Positions 45,165 through 55,359 of a stretch of 64,000 bases of DNA are shown piece after piece (position 1 is the stretch's first letter; each line of letters starts with the position of its first letter). The stretch is from Humibacillus xanthopallidus (lineage in GTDB: Bacteria; Actinomycetota; Actinomycetes; Actinomycetales; Dermatophilaceae). The notes beneath the pieces are model-generated. The model was not told the DNA's origin and made no database searches. It worked only from the letters and a program-made list of their open reading frames with translations. The DNA is taken from the NCBI RefSeq assembly GCF_006717145.1, contig NZ_VFQF01000001.1:1736001-1800000 (forward strand), in the 5' to 3' direction. The position numbers and the translations under genes were made by a program.

Positions 45165-45184
45165 AACTAAGCGCTTGCTTAGTT
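45165..45184. promoter_or_regulatory. TetR-type operator between acyl-CoA dehydrogenase and its regulator
   Basis: AACTAAGC and GCTTAGTT flank GCTT: a 20-bp dyad in the divergent gap. It overlaps a possible -35 (TTGCTT) of the tetR gene. Its shape matches operators of TetR regulators beside acyl-CoA dehydrogenases. Confidence 0.75.
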
Positions 45185-45210
45185 TCTCTCCCCTGCGGCA
45201 TGCTGTCAAC

Positions 45211-45873
45211 GTGCCGCAGCCACTCAGTAGCCACGCGACGAGTCCCGCGCGGACCCAGCCCGCGACTCCCCCCATGAGTCCCACCGCAACGTCGGACCCC
45301 GACGCGTCGACGGTCGACCGGCTCATGCAGGCCGCCGCCCAGGCCTTCGCCGAGAAGGGTTTCCACGCGACGACGACCCGCGACATCGCGTCGGGTGCGG
45401 GCCTGTCGCCCGCCGGCGTCTACGTGCACTTCGGCTCCAAGGAGGAGCTGCTCTTCAACCTCAGCCGCAGCGGCCACGAGTCAGCCCTGCGCCTGCTGCG
45501 ACGTGCGATCAGCGAGGGCTCGACGCCGACCGAGCAGCTCGAGACGCTGATGGCCCGCTTCACCGAGTGGCACGTCGAGCAGTACCAGGTGGCGCGCGTC
45601 GTGCAGTACGAGCACCACCACCTCACGCCCGAGCACCATGCCGAGGTGCTGGCGCTGCGCAAGGAGATGGACTCCCTCGTGCGCGACGTGCTCGACCGGG
45701 GCGTCGCCGACGGCACCTTCTCGGTCGACGACAGCGCCGACACCGCTCTCGCCCTGCTCTCCATCGCCGTCGACGTCGCCCGGTGGTACTCCCCCACCAT
45801 CAAGCGCACCCCGACCGAGATCGGTGCGACGAACGCCGCGCTCGCGCTCCGCCTCGTCGGCGCCGGGCGCTGA
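45211..45873 (+). CDS. TetR-family regulator of fatty-acid oxidation genes
   Basis: A 220-residue regulator with an N-terminal helix-turn-helix (LMQAAAQAFAEKGFHATTTR, then LSPAGVYVHFGSKEELLFNL) and a TetR C-terminal domain of the kind that binds acyl-CoA ligands (EYEHHHLTPEHHAEVLALRKE-like region about 130-155). It probably represses itself and the divergent dehydrogenase/SDR genes through the palindrome at 45165-45184. GTG 45211 fits a leaderless promoter; ATG 45274 is an alternative. Confidence 0.9.
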   Translation: MPQPLSSHATSPARTQPATPPMSPTATSDPDASTVDRLMQAAAQAFAEKGFHATTTRDIASGAGLSPAGVYVHFGSKEELLFNLSRSGHESALRLLRRAISEGSTPTEQLETLMARFTEWHVEQYQVARVVQYEHHHLTPEHHAEVLALRKEMDSLVRDVLDRGVADGTFSVDDSADTALALLSIAVDVARWYSPTIKRTPTEIGATNAALALRLVGAGR

Positions 45874-45874
45874 C

Positions 45875-45928
45875 GGCATCGACGGCGGTGCCGGCATCGA
45901 CGGCGGTGCCGGGGTCGGCGGCGGTGCC
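45875..45928 (+). repeat. 18-bp minisatellite, three copies
   Basis: GGCATCGACGGCGGTGCC at 45875 and 45893 and a variant at 45911. It fills the gap between the TetR stop and the presumed start of the next gene. In that gene's frame it would read as Gly-Ile-Asp-Gly-Gly-Ala repeats. Confidence 0.85.
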
Positions 45929-45931
45929 GGA

Positions 45932-46489
45932 GTGACCGGCCACACCGGCCACACTGTCCTCCTCGTGCCCGTGCCCGAGCTCGAGCCGTTCGTGCGGGCC
46001 CGGACCGAGCACTACGACCGCGACTACGTCTCGCCCGACCCACGTTTCGTGCACGCCCACGTCACCGCTCTCGGCCCCTTCCTCCACCCCGACGACCTCG
46101 ACACCGAGAGCCTCGCCAGGGTTGCCGAGATCGCCACTGACACAACGGCATTCGACTTCACCTTGGACGAGGTTGGCGTCTTCCCCAACGGCATCGTCCA
46201 CCTGCTCCCCCGACCGCTGCGTCCCTTCGAGGCGCTCACCGAGCGCCTGTGGCGGGCCTTCCCCCACTGCCCGCCGTATGCCGGGGAGTTCGGTCGCGTC
46301 GTGCCGCACCTGACGCTCGACGCCCTCTCGCACTCGGTGACGCAGGAGTCGACGCGCTCCCTCGTCGCGCAGCACCTGCCCGCGCACTGCCGGGCGGAGC
46401 GTCTCGACCTCGCTTGGTATGCGCCCGGTGACTGCCGGGTCCTGCACTCCTGGCCCCTCACGAGCAGATCGGTGTTGACGAAGTCGTGA
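45932..46489 (+). CDS. 2'-5' RNA ligase/phosphoesterase family protein
   Basis: A 185-residue 2H-phosphoesterase fold protein: the two catalytic His-x-Thr motifs are HVTALGPF (residues about 40) and HLTLDAL (about 131). Members act on 2',3'-cyclic phosphates or RNA ends; the exact substrate is unknown. GTG 45932 is chosen because no in-frame start is closer than the repeat array and the upstream repeat would give a Gly-rich leader; there is no good ribosome site. It may be co-transcribed with the TetR gene. Confidence 0.82.
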   Translation: MTGHTGHTVLLVPVPELEPFVRARTEHYDRDYVSPDPRFVHAHVTALGPFLHPDDLDTESLARVAEIATDTTAFDFTLDEVGVFPNGIVHLLPRPLRPFEALTERLWRAFPHCPPYAGEFGRVVPHLTLDALSHSVTQESTRSLVAQHLPAHCRAERLDLAWYAPGDCRVLHSWPLTSRSVLTKS

Positions 46490-46546
46490 CGGAACGCCCC
46501 TAGCCTGCGCCGGGAACGACGACGTTCACAGACAGAGGGAGAGACC

Positions 46547-48676
46547 GTGTCCGACAACGAGCACCAGCAACCACCTCCCGGCCGGCCCGCCGGCCGGCGC
46601 AAGGGCATCACCCGCCGACAGTTCCTCGACGGCGTCGCCATCAGCGGTGCCGGCCTCGCCTTCGCCGCCGCCTCGCCGGGCATGACGGGCGCCGAGGCCG
46701 CGACTCTCGCCCGGCGCTCCGCCTCAGGGGCGCTCCCGTCCGGCTACTACCCGCCCCGCTCCACCGGCATCACCGGGGAGCCGGATGCCGTCATCCAGCG
46801 GGTCATCCAGGTCGACGGCCTTCCGCAGCCGACCGACGTGCACAGTGCCGTGGGTGGCCCCGGCATCAAGCGACCGAGCAAGAACGTCAAGGAGACCTAC
46901 GACTGCGTCATCGTCGGCGCCGGCGTCAGCGGCCTCGCAGCCGCCAAGTACTACCGCGACCGCTTCGGTGCGAGCTCCACGATCCTGCTCCTCGACCCTC
47001 TTGCGGACTTCGGCGGGCACGCCCACCGCAACGAGTTCCACGTCGAGGACGCCACCAACGGCGCCGACGTCATGATGCTGCGCAACGGCGGCGCCGTGAA
47101 CTTCGACAGCCCGAACACCTGGGGCAGCACCTCCGGAGCCCAGCTCGACGTGCCGCCCAGCCAAGCGGCGCTCGACCTCATCAACTACCTCGGCGTCGAT
47201 CTCAAAGCGTTCCCGTCCACTCAGGGCCCGGGGCTGCCGAGCAGCTACGGCCTGACCAACCGCCTGCTCTTCCCCAAGGAGGACTGGGGTGCCGACACGG
47301 TGCAGCGCACGCGGTTCGAGCCCAACACCGCCGCCGGGTGGACCGCGTACGTCGCCAGGCTGCCCTACTCGCAGGCCGCGAAGGACGCCATCGTCCGGAT
47401 CCAGACCGACACGACCACCGACTGGATCGCGGCGAAGCACGGACCGGGCATGACGCCGGCCCAGCGCCTGCACCTGCTGACCACGATCTCCTACACGGGG
47501 TGGCTGACCGACTACCTCGGGGCTCCGGCCGAGGCCGTGGTCGAGTACCAGCGTGGCTCTCACGGGCTGCTCGGCGCGGGTGCCCAGTGCACTTCGGCCG
47601 CCGACAACTACATGCTCGGCCGGCCCGGGTTCTCCGCAGCAAACCTCCTGCCGGACCCGGAGGAGGTCGCGAACACCGGCTTCCCCGGTCTGGGGCGCAC
47701 CCCGCAGATGGACAACCAGACCGGCACCGACCTGCCGGGTCGGGCGTGGCCGGACGGCAACGCCTCGCCGGCCCGCATGCTCGTCAGCCGTCTCATCCCG
47801 GCGAGCTTCCCCGACGGCACGCCCGACCAGGAGAACGTCGTCACCGCGAGGTGCGACTACTCCCAGCTGGACCGCCCGGGCCAGCCGGTGCGTCTGCGGC
47901 TCAACTCGTTCGTCTACCAGGTCAAACCTGCCGAGCGGCGGGGCGACCTGGCAAAGGTCGAGTACGAGGACACCGTCACGGGCGCGGCCTCCTTCGTCCA
48001 CGCGACGCACGTGGTCATGGCCTGCTGGAACCGCGTGACGGCGCAGGTGGTCAAGGGACTCGGCACGCAGCAGGTGGCCGACCTCTGCTACGCCCGCAAG
48101 GTCCCCCTCATCTACGGGCGAGCCTCCCTCAACAACTGGAGGGCGTTCGCCGATGCCAGGGTCAGCAACATCAGCCCGCGAGGCAACAGCCTCTTCTGGG
48201 ACAGCATCAGCCTCACGGTCGGCTCGCGCTTCGGCTCCGTCTACGGCCCCACACCCAACACCCCCTCTCAGCCGGCCGTCCTCAACTTCCAGGTCGTGGC
48301 CACCGGCCACACGACGACGCCACAGCTCGGCGCCTACGAGGTCGGGCGGCAGAAGCTGCTCGGGATGAGCCTCGCCGACCTCGAGTCCTCCCTCTACGAC
48401 ATGATCGGCCGCGTCGTGAACACCCAGGGCGGTGACTTCGACCCGGAGCGCGACATCGACGAGCTCATGGTCAACCGCTGGAACTACGGCTACGCCCACG
48501 AGCTCACCTCGCTCTGGGACCCCTCGCTCTACGGGGCGTATGCCGACCAGCCGCAGCGCCGCGGCAAGGCACCGTTCCGCAACGTGGCCATCGCCAACGC
48601 CGACTCGCAGGGCTTCGCCTACTTCCACTCAGCGGTCCAGGAGGGCTATCGCGCGGTCAACGACCTGCCCGCCTGA
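46547..48676 (+). CDS. Tat-exported flavoprotein related to spermidine dehydrogenase
   Basis: A 709-residue protein. Twin-arginine signal: ITRRQFLDG (R23, R24) followed by a hydrophobic run. The FAD-binding Rossmann motif is CVIVGAGVSGLAAAKYY (about 120-136), and YPPRSTGITG before it is typical of the spermidine-dehydrogenase group. It should be a folded FAD enzyme exported by the Tat route. The substrate (polyamine or other amine) is inference. GTG 46547 has GAGGGAGAG upstream. It stands alone, without electron-transfer partner nearby. Confidence 0.85.
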   Translation: MSDNEHQQPPPGRPAGRRKGITRRQFLDGVAISGAGLAFAAASPGMTGAEAATLARRSASGALPSGYYPPRSTGITGEPDAVIQRVIQVDGLPQPTDVHSAVGGPGIKRPSKNVKETYDCVIVGAGVSGLAAAKYYRDRFGASSTILLLDPLADFGGHAHRNEFHVEDATNGADVMMLRNGGAVNFDSPNTWGSTSGAQLDVPPSQAALDLINYLGVDLKAFPSTQGPGLPSSYGLTNRLLFPKEDWGADTVQRTRFEPNTAAGWTAYVARLPYSQAAKDAIVRIQTDTTTDWIAAKHGPGMTPAQRLHLLTTISYTGWLTDYLGAPAEAVVEYQRGSHGLLGAGAQCTSAADNYMLGRPGFSAANLLPDPEEVANTGFPGLGRTPQMDNQTGTDLPGRAWPDGNASPARMLVSRLIPASFPDGTPDQENVVTARCDYSQLDRPGQPVRLRLNSFVYQVKPAERRGDLAKVEYEDTVTGAASFVHATHVVMACWNRVTAQVVKGLGTQQVADLCYARKVPLIYGRASLNNWRAFADARVSNISPRGNSLFWDSISLTVGSRFGSVYGPTPNTPSQPAVLNFQVVATGHTTTPQLGAYEVGRQKLLGMSLADLESSLYDMIGRVVNTQGGDFDPERDIDELMVNRWNYGYAHELTSLWDPSLYGAYADQPQRRGKAPFRNVAIANADSQGFAYFHSAVQEGYRAVNDLPA

Positions 48677-48746
48677 ACCCGCCCCGTGCGGCCGGTGCGG
48701 CCGGTGGCCGCGACCGGCCTCAACCGGGCTCGGCTACGTTGGGGCG

Positions 48747-49199
48747 ATGGTCTGGGAGCGCACCGCCGGCGAGGACTTCGCCTGCCCGCCGTCCGTGCTG
48801 TGGGGTGTCGTCGGGGACCCACGGCGCTGGCCCGAGTGGTGCGACGCCGTCGGACCGGTCGTCATGACCGAGCCGGTGACGGTGGGGGCGCGCCTCAGGT
48901 ACGAGCCCGCGGGCCGCCTGTCCGGCGCGCTCCACCGCCGCACGGCGCCGCCGATGCGGGTGACCGCGCACGTGCCGGAGCGTCGCCTCGCCATCGAACA
49001 GCCGATCCCGTCGGGGGCGATGACCGTCGAGTGGACCGTCGACCCGGCGACGACCGCCGGTGGGGAGCCGGGCTGCCGGCTCGGCCAGCGCATCGTCGTC
49101 GACGGGTTGCTCTCACCTGCCGTCGTCCTCGGCGTCGCCTCCGGTCTCGCGGCGTCGTGGCCGAGGTCGGTCGCGCGGTTGCACGCGCTGGTGGCCTGA
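48747..49199 (+). CDS. SRPBCC (START-like) family protein
   Basis: A 150-residue START/Bet v1-like fold protein: ERTAGEDFACPPSVLWGVVGDPRRWPEWC at the N-terminus is the typical opening of the polyketide cyclase/SRPBCC group. Such proteins bind hydrophobic ligands. ATG 48747 lies six bases after TACGTT, a leaderless start. It might be an Rv0910-like partner for the MT0933-type antitoxin at 13376, but the genes are 35 kb apart. Confidence 0.8.
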   Translation: MVWERTAGEDFACPPSVLWGVVGDPRRWPEWCDAVGPVVMTEPVTVGARLRYEPAGRLSGALHRRTAPPMRVTAHVPERRLAIEQPIPSGAMTVEWTVDPATTAGGEPGCRLGQRIVVDGLLSPAVVLGVASGLAASWPRSVARLHALVA

Positions 49200-49203
49200 C
49201 GGC

Positions 49204-49899
49204 TCAGGCGCGGTCCTCGAGCAGGATCATCCCGCGGTCCGTGACGGCCGGGGTGATGTCCGGTCCGAGGTCGACGGTCAGCCGGGGCAGGAAGAACTGG
49301 ACGAGCGGGCCGATGGTCACGGCATACAGCACGGTGCCGAGGCCCACGGGCCCACCGAGCAGCCAGCCCACCCCGAGCACGACGACCTCGATCGTCGTGC
49401 GCACGAGACGGATCGACAGCCCGGCACGGCGGGCGAAGCCCGTCATCAGGCCGTCGCGGGGGCCGGGGCCGAGCTGGCTGCCGATGTAGAGCCCGCCGGC
49501 GACACCGTTGAGCACGATCCCCGACCCCAGCATGAGCGCTCGCGACCACAGCGCCTCCGGCGGTGCGATGAGGGCGAGCCCGGCATCGGCCGCGAGCCCG
49601 ATGACGACGACGTTGGCGATGGTGCCGAGGCCGGGCCACTGGCGCAGGGGCACCCAGAGGAGCAGCACGAGGACACCGACGATGATCGTCACCTGGCCGA
49701 AGCTCAGCGGCACGTGCGTCGCGATGCCGGCGTGGAAGACGTCCCACGGGTCGAGCCCCAGCGTCGAGCGGATCATCATCGCCATCGAGACGCCGTAGAG
49801 CGTCAGCCCGACGAGCAGCTGCACGAGCCGCCGCGGCAGCCGCCCGGCACGGAGCTGCTGGCGTGGCGAGAGGTTGCGCAGGGGGACGTGGCGTCGCAT
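49204..49899 (-). CDS. yczE: YczE/YitT-family membrane protein
   Basis: A 231-residue membrane protein with about six helices: LVQLLVGLTLYGVSMAMMIRSTLGLDPWDV opens the YczE family and GLYIGSQLGPGPRDGLMTG is its conserved loop. Function is unclear in the family; transport is likely. It is divergent from a MocR-type regulator, the arrangement known for yczR-yczE. ATG 49899 follows CAGACT by seven bases. Confidence 0.9.
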   Translation of the reverse strand: MRRHVPLRNLSPRQQLRAGRLPRRLVQLLVGLTLYGVSMAMMIRSTLGLDPWDVFHAGIATHVPLSFGQVTIIVGVLVLLLWVPLRQWPGLGTIANVVVIGLAADAGLALIAPPEALWSRALMLGSGIVLNGVAGGLYIGSQLGPGPRDGLMTGFARRAGLSIRLVRTTIEVVVLGVGWLLGGPVGLGTVLYAVTIGPLVQFFLPRLTVDLGPDITPAVTDRGMILLEDRA

Positions 49900-49900
49900 G

Positions 49901-49960
49901 ACGACCAGTCTGACGCGGAGTGGTCTCGGAATTAAGGGCCAATCGTGCGACAGTGGTCTG
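49901..49960. promoter_or_regulatory. Candidate MocR operator repeats
   Basis: AGTGGTCT occurs at 49919 and 49952 as direct repeats, and an inverted GACCAGT at 49903. Directly repeated plus inverted half-sites between divergent genes are typical of MocR regulators. Confidence 0.5.
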
Positions 49961-51448
49961 GTGCGCACCGTCTCCGCCCGCTCACTGGCCCTCCTCCTCG
50001 GGGCCGACCCCTTGCCTCGTCCGGCCTACCGCGGCCTCGCCGACGGCATCCGGCGCCTCGTCTCCGACGGGCGGCTCCTCGTAGGCACCCGGCTGCCGAG
50101 CGAACGCACCCTGACGACCGAGCTCGGCCTGTCCCGCACGACCGTCGGCGCGGCGCTCGACGCCCTGCGCGACGAGGGCTTCGTCGTGACCCGGCGCGGC
50201 TCCGGCAGCGTCGTCTGCCTGCCGGCGGGCCCGTCCGGACTCGCACTGTCGCAGGCAGGCCTCATCCCCACCGACGTGCCCCCCGACGTCATCGACCTCA
50301 CGTATGCCGCCCTCCCGGCCGCAGCGGGAGTCACCGCGGCCTACGAGCGCGCCCTCTCGGAGCTGCCGCGCCACCTCGCGACGGCGGGCTACCACCCCCA
50401 CGGCCTGCCGGAGGCGCGCGCCGCCGTCGCTGCGTGGTTCGAGGGCCGCGGGCTGCCGACCACCCCCGAGCAGGTGGTCATGACGTCCGGCGCGCACGCG
50501 GGTCTCTCCGCGGTGCTGCGGGCCGAGCTGGAGGTGGGTGACCGGGTGCTCATCGAGAGCCCCACCTACCCCAATGCCATTGTGGGAGTGCGGCGTTCGT
50601 CCTACCGAGCGGTGCCCACCCAGCTGACGCCTCGGGGGTGGGACGTCGGCTCCATCGAGCTCGGCCTGCGTCAGAGCGGGGCGCGGGCGGCATACCTCAT
50701 CCCCGACCACCAGAACCCCACGGGACTGCTGATGCCGGCCACCACCAGGCGGGCGGTCGGCGACGTCCTGCGAGCGGCGCGAGCCGTGCCGATCATCGAC
50801 GAGACCTTCGTCGAGCTGAGCCTCGACCCGGGCATCGACGAGGGCGCTGACGACGGCGGTGCCGCCGCGGCGGCGAACGGGCAGGGACGGGAGCTGCCCT
50901 TCGCGACCGCCGCCCCCGAGGCCTACACGCTCGGCAGCGCCGGCAAGACGTGGTGGGGCGGGCTGCGGGTCGGCTGGGTCCGTGCTCCGCTCGGCTCCGT
51001 GGAGCGGGTCATCGAGGCGCGGCACAGCCTCGACCTCGGCACGGCAGTCCTCGAGCAGCTCGTCATCGTCGACCTGCTGCGTCAGGGTGAGGCCCTGCTC
51101 GTCGAACGGCGCCGCGAGGCGCGGGCCCGCCGCGACGCGATCGTCGATGCGCTGCGGAAGCACGTGCCGCAGTGGCGCTTCACGGTGCCGGGCGGCGGTC
51201 TCAACCTCTGGTGCGAGCTGCCCGAGGACCGCGGCGACGACCTCGCCCGCGTCGCCGAGTCAGCGGGGGTGCGGCTGGCCCGCGGTGGCCAGTTCGGTGT
51301 CGAGGGCGGGCTCGGCCGGTTCGTCCGGGTGCCGTTCTGCGTGGCGCCCGACCAGGCAGACGAGGTCGGGCGTCGCCTCGCCGCGGCCTGGGCCCTGGCG
51401 CTCGGCGAGCGGTCCACGACGCGCCAGGTCACCCCCCTCATCGCGTGA
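49961..51448 (+). CDS. yczR: MocR-type (GntR/aminotransferase fusion) regulator, YczR-like
   Basis: A 495-residue fusion. The N-terminal GntR helix-turn-helix (about 20-90: LPSERTLTTELGLSRTTVGA) is followed by an aminotransferase class-I-like domain with the PLP Lys in TLGSAGKTWWGGLRVGW and the substrate Tyr/Arg region LNLWCELP. It should use PLP as effector, as MocR proteins do, and regulate the divergent yczE. GTG 49961 is the first in-frame start after the repeats. Confidence 0.92.
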   Translation: MRTVSARSLALLLGADPLPRPAYRGLADGIRRLVSDGRLLVGTRLPSERTLTTELGLSRTTVGAALDALRDEGFVVTRRGSGSVVCLPAGPSGLALSQAGLIPTDVPPDVIDLTYAALPAAAGVTAAYERALSELPRHLATAGYHPHGLPEARAAVAAWFEGRGLPTTPEQVVMTSGAHAGLSAVLRAELEVGDRVLIESPTYPNAIVGVRRSSYRAVPTQLTPRGWDVGSIELGLRQSGARAAYLIPDHQNPTGLLMPATTRRAVGDVLRAARAVPIIDETFVELSLDPGIDEGADDGGAAAAANGQGRELPFATAAPEAYTLGSAGKTWWGGLRVGWVRAPLGSVERVIEARHSLDLGTAVLEQLVIVDLLRQGEALLVERRREARARRDAIVDALRKHVPQWRFTVPGGGLNLWCELPEDRGDDLARVAESAGVRLARGGQFGVEGGLGRFVRVPFCVAPDQADEVGRRLAAAWALALGERSTTRQVTPLIA

Positions 51449-51478
51449 CGCGCCCGGCCCTGGGTGTAGGACTGGGGC

Positions 51479-52531
51479 GTGGGCACGAGCAGCGGCACGG
51501 AGACGGGCGCGACGGACGGGCGGCCAGGCATCACGACACGTCGCTGGGAGGACGGCAAGGTCGTCGAGCAGGACTTCGCGCTGGACGAGGTGTCGGAGCT
51601 GTTGGAGCGCGAGGGCTCGCTCGTCTGGGTCGATCTCTGCGAGCCCGACCACGGCGACCTGCTGACGCTCGCCCGCGAGCTCGACCTCGACCCGCACGCC
51701 GTCGAGGACGCCATCAGCAGCGGCGAGCGGCCCAAGGCGACGCGCCACGCCAAGCACACCTTCCTCACCGTCTATGCGACCGAGCTCCAGCCGGACGACG
51801 AGGTCGACGTCCTGGGCTCGCGCGAGTCCCGGCTGCACACGAGCCGCATCTCGGCCTTCGTGCTGCCGCGCGGCGTCATCACCGTGCGCAGCACGGCACG
51901 CTTCGACATGGACCCCGTGCTCGAGCGCTGGAACGACGACCCCGAGCTGCTCCGGCTCGGCGTCGGCGCCCTCGTCCACGGCCTGCTCGACACCGTGGTC
52001 GACGGACACTTCGAGACGATCCAACGCCTCGACGACGCCATCGAGAGCCTCGAGGACCAGCTCTTCGACGAGCGCGGCCAGACCCATGCCGTCCAGGTGC
52101 GCACCTACCGGCTGCGCAAGGAGCTCGTCGAGCTGCGCCGGGTCGTGCTGCCCATGCGCGATGTCGTCAACGCCGTGCTGCGCCACCGGGGCGAGCTCGC
52201 CGAGCGGCGCACGGAGCTCGACGGCTTCTACGACGACCTCTACGACCACGTGCTGCGGGCATCGGAGTGGACCGAGTCGCTGCGCGACATGATCACGACG
52301 ATCTTCGAGACCAACCTGTCGCTGCAGGACGCGCGCCTCAACACGGTGATGAAGAAGCTGACGGGGTGGGCGGCCATCATCGCCGTGCCGACGGCTGTCA
52401 CCGGGTGGTTCGGCCAGAACGTGCCCTACCCCGGCTTCGGCCAGCCGACCGGGGTGCTGCTCAGCTCTGCCGTCATCCTCGGCGGCGGAGGCCTGCTCTA
52501 CGTCGTCTTCCGCCGCAAGGGCTGGATCTGA
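51479..52531 (+). CDS. CorA-family divalent metal transporter
   Basis: A 350-residue transporter of Mg2+ or related ions. A long acidic/helical cytoplasmic domain is followed by two membrane helices (about 293-312 and 325-343). The usual GMN loop is GQN here (TGWFGQNVPYPGFG), seen in a subset of CorA-like proteins and possibly changing selectivity. GTG 51479 lies six bases after TAGGAC, suggesting a leaderless start. A strong hairpin follows. Confidence 0.9.
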   Translation: MGTSSGTETGATDGRPGITTRRWEDGKVVEQDFALDEVSELLEREGSLVWVDLCEPDHGDLLTLARELDLDPHAVEDAISSGERPKATRHAKHTFLTVYATELQPDDEVDVLGSRESRLHTSRISAFVLPRGVITVRSTARFDMDPVLERWNDDPELLRLGVGALVHGLLDTVVDGHFETIQRLDDAIESLEDQLFDERGQTHAVQVRTYRLRKELVELRRVVLPMRDVVNAVLRHRGELAERRTELDGFYDDLYDHVLRASEWTESLRDMITTIFETNLSLQDARLNTVMKKLTGWAAIIAVPTAVTGWFGQNVPYPGFGQPTGVLLSSAVILGGGGLLYVVFRRKGWI

Positions 52532-52534
52532 CGG

Positions 52535-52566
52535 CGCAGGGCCCCGGCCGAAGCCGGGGCCCTGCG
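52535..52566. terminator. Bidirectional terminator hairpin
   Basis: A perfect 14-bp stem (52535-52548 with 52553-52566) with CGAA loop, between the convergent corA and ettA genes. Confidence 0.9.
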
Positions 52567-52577
52567 AGGTCCACCAC

Positions 52578-54260
<1,683 letters not shown>

Positions 54261-54350
54261 GTCCCGAAGGCTATCGGCCCCGGCGTGTCACACCGAATCC
54301 GCACGTTGCCTGCGCGGTCGGCCTCCCCGCTCGTCGCGTGGGGCGGAGGG

Positions 54351-55313
54351 CTACCACGCCCGTCGCCACGACGCGCCGCTGTAGGACTCGGTGAAGCCCA
54401 CGGAGTCATAGAGCTCACCAGCCGGGTTCTGGTCGCCCGTCGAGACGTAGACATCGGCGGCTCCCAGCGCCCTCACCCGCCGGATCCCCTCGAGCATGAG
54501 AGCGCGCGCCAGGCCGCGGCGCTGGTGACGAGGATCGGTGCACACCGGCTCGAAGATGCCCCGTCGGTTGATGCTGTCGTAGGTCACGCCGGCGTAGGCG
54601 GCGAAGGATCCGTCCGGCCCTTCTGCGACCAGATCGAGATCATGTCGGAAGGACGGTGAGCTCGAGGTGAACGCCTGATACTCGGCCGCAGTGTGGATGG
54701 TGCGGTCGAAGGCGGCGTTGAGGAGGTCTGCGATGCGCTGGGCGTCTCCGACCCCCGGCCGCGTCGTGCGCAGGTTGTAGCCGAGGGGCAGCTGCGCTGT
54801 CGGCACGGAGCGGTTGCCGAGTCGCAGGCGCCGCGTCACCGCTCCCCCCGGGAGCCTCTCGAACCCCCGACGTTCCAGGATCCTTCGACGGACAACGTCG
54901 TAGTCGAAGGCGAAGACGTTCAGCTGCCTGCCCGCCCCATCGCCCGTGGTCACGGCGAGGTGCTCCTCGGCCCACACGATCATCTCCTCCTCGATGTGGC
55001 GGTAGTCCGGGTGCAGCTCGAGAAAGGCGTTGCCGGCATCCTCCTCGTGAACCGCGCCGACGAGCCGCCCGCCATCGCCCTCCCAGAGATGAATACGTGC
55101 AGCTGCATCGGGGTCCGGGTCCTGGTGCTCGCGATAGAAGCGCTGTCCGTCCCAGCGCCGGATCTCCCAGTTGAAGTCCACGGGAGTGATCGGGTAGGTG
55201 TCGAGCAGCAGGCCACGCACGAGCCAGAAGTCGTCATCACCGCGATACGAACGGTCATGCACACGTGCGAGCAGGTCCGGGCCGCTGCCCACGTGAGATC
55301 TGCTTCGGTCCAC
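54351..55313 (-). CDS. GNAT-family N-acetyltransferase with two GNAT-like halves
   Basis: A 320-residue protein. The C-terminal half is a clear GNAT domain with the acetyl-CoA loop DPRHQRRGLARALMLEG (about 270-286) and VSTGDQNPAGELYDSVGF. The N-terminal half looks like a degenerate copy. Acceptor unknown. GTG 55313 fits a leaderless start (CAGACT six bases upstream); GTG 55292 is an alternative. It is followed across 90 bases by ettA and preceded by ssb. Confidence 0.85.
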   Translation of the reverse strand: MDRSRSHVGSGPDLLARVHDRSYRGDDDFWLVRGLLLDTYPITPVDFNWEIRRWDGQRFYREHQDPDPDAAARIHLWEGDGGRLVGAVHEEDAGNAFLELHPDYRHIEEEMIVWAEEHLAVTTGDGAGRQLNVFAFDYDVVRRRILERRGFERLPGGAVTRRLRLGNRSVPTAQLPLGYNLRTTRPGVGDAQRIADLLNAAFDRTIHTAAEYQAFTSSSPSFRHDLDLVAEGPDGSFAAYAGVTYDSINRRGIFEPVCTDPRHQRRGLARALMLEGIRRVRALGAADVYVSTGDQNPAGELYDSVGFTESYSGASWRRAW

Positions 55314-55359
55314 GGGAGCAGTCTGGCCCACATCGGCCGGACACGCTTCGCACAGGACA

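Noticed and set aside
13376-49199. MT0933-type antitoxin and the SRPBCC protein as one toxin-antitoxin system
   Set aside because: They are 35 kb apart with no shared regulation; Rv0909/Rv0910-type pairs are adjacent.
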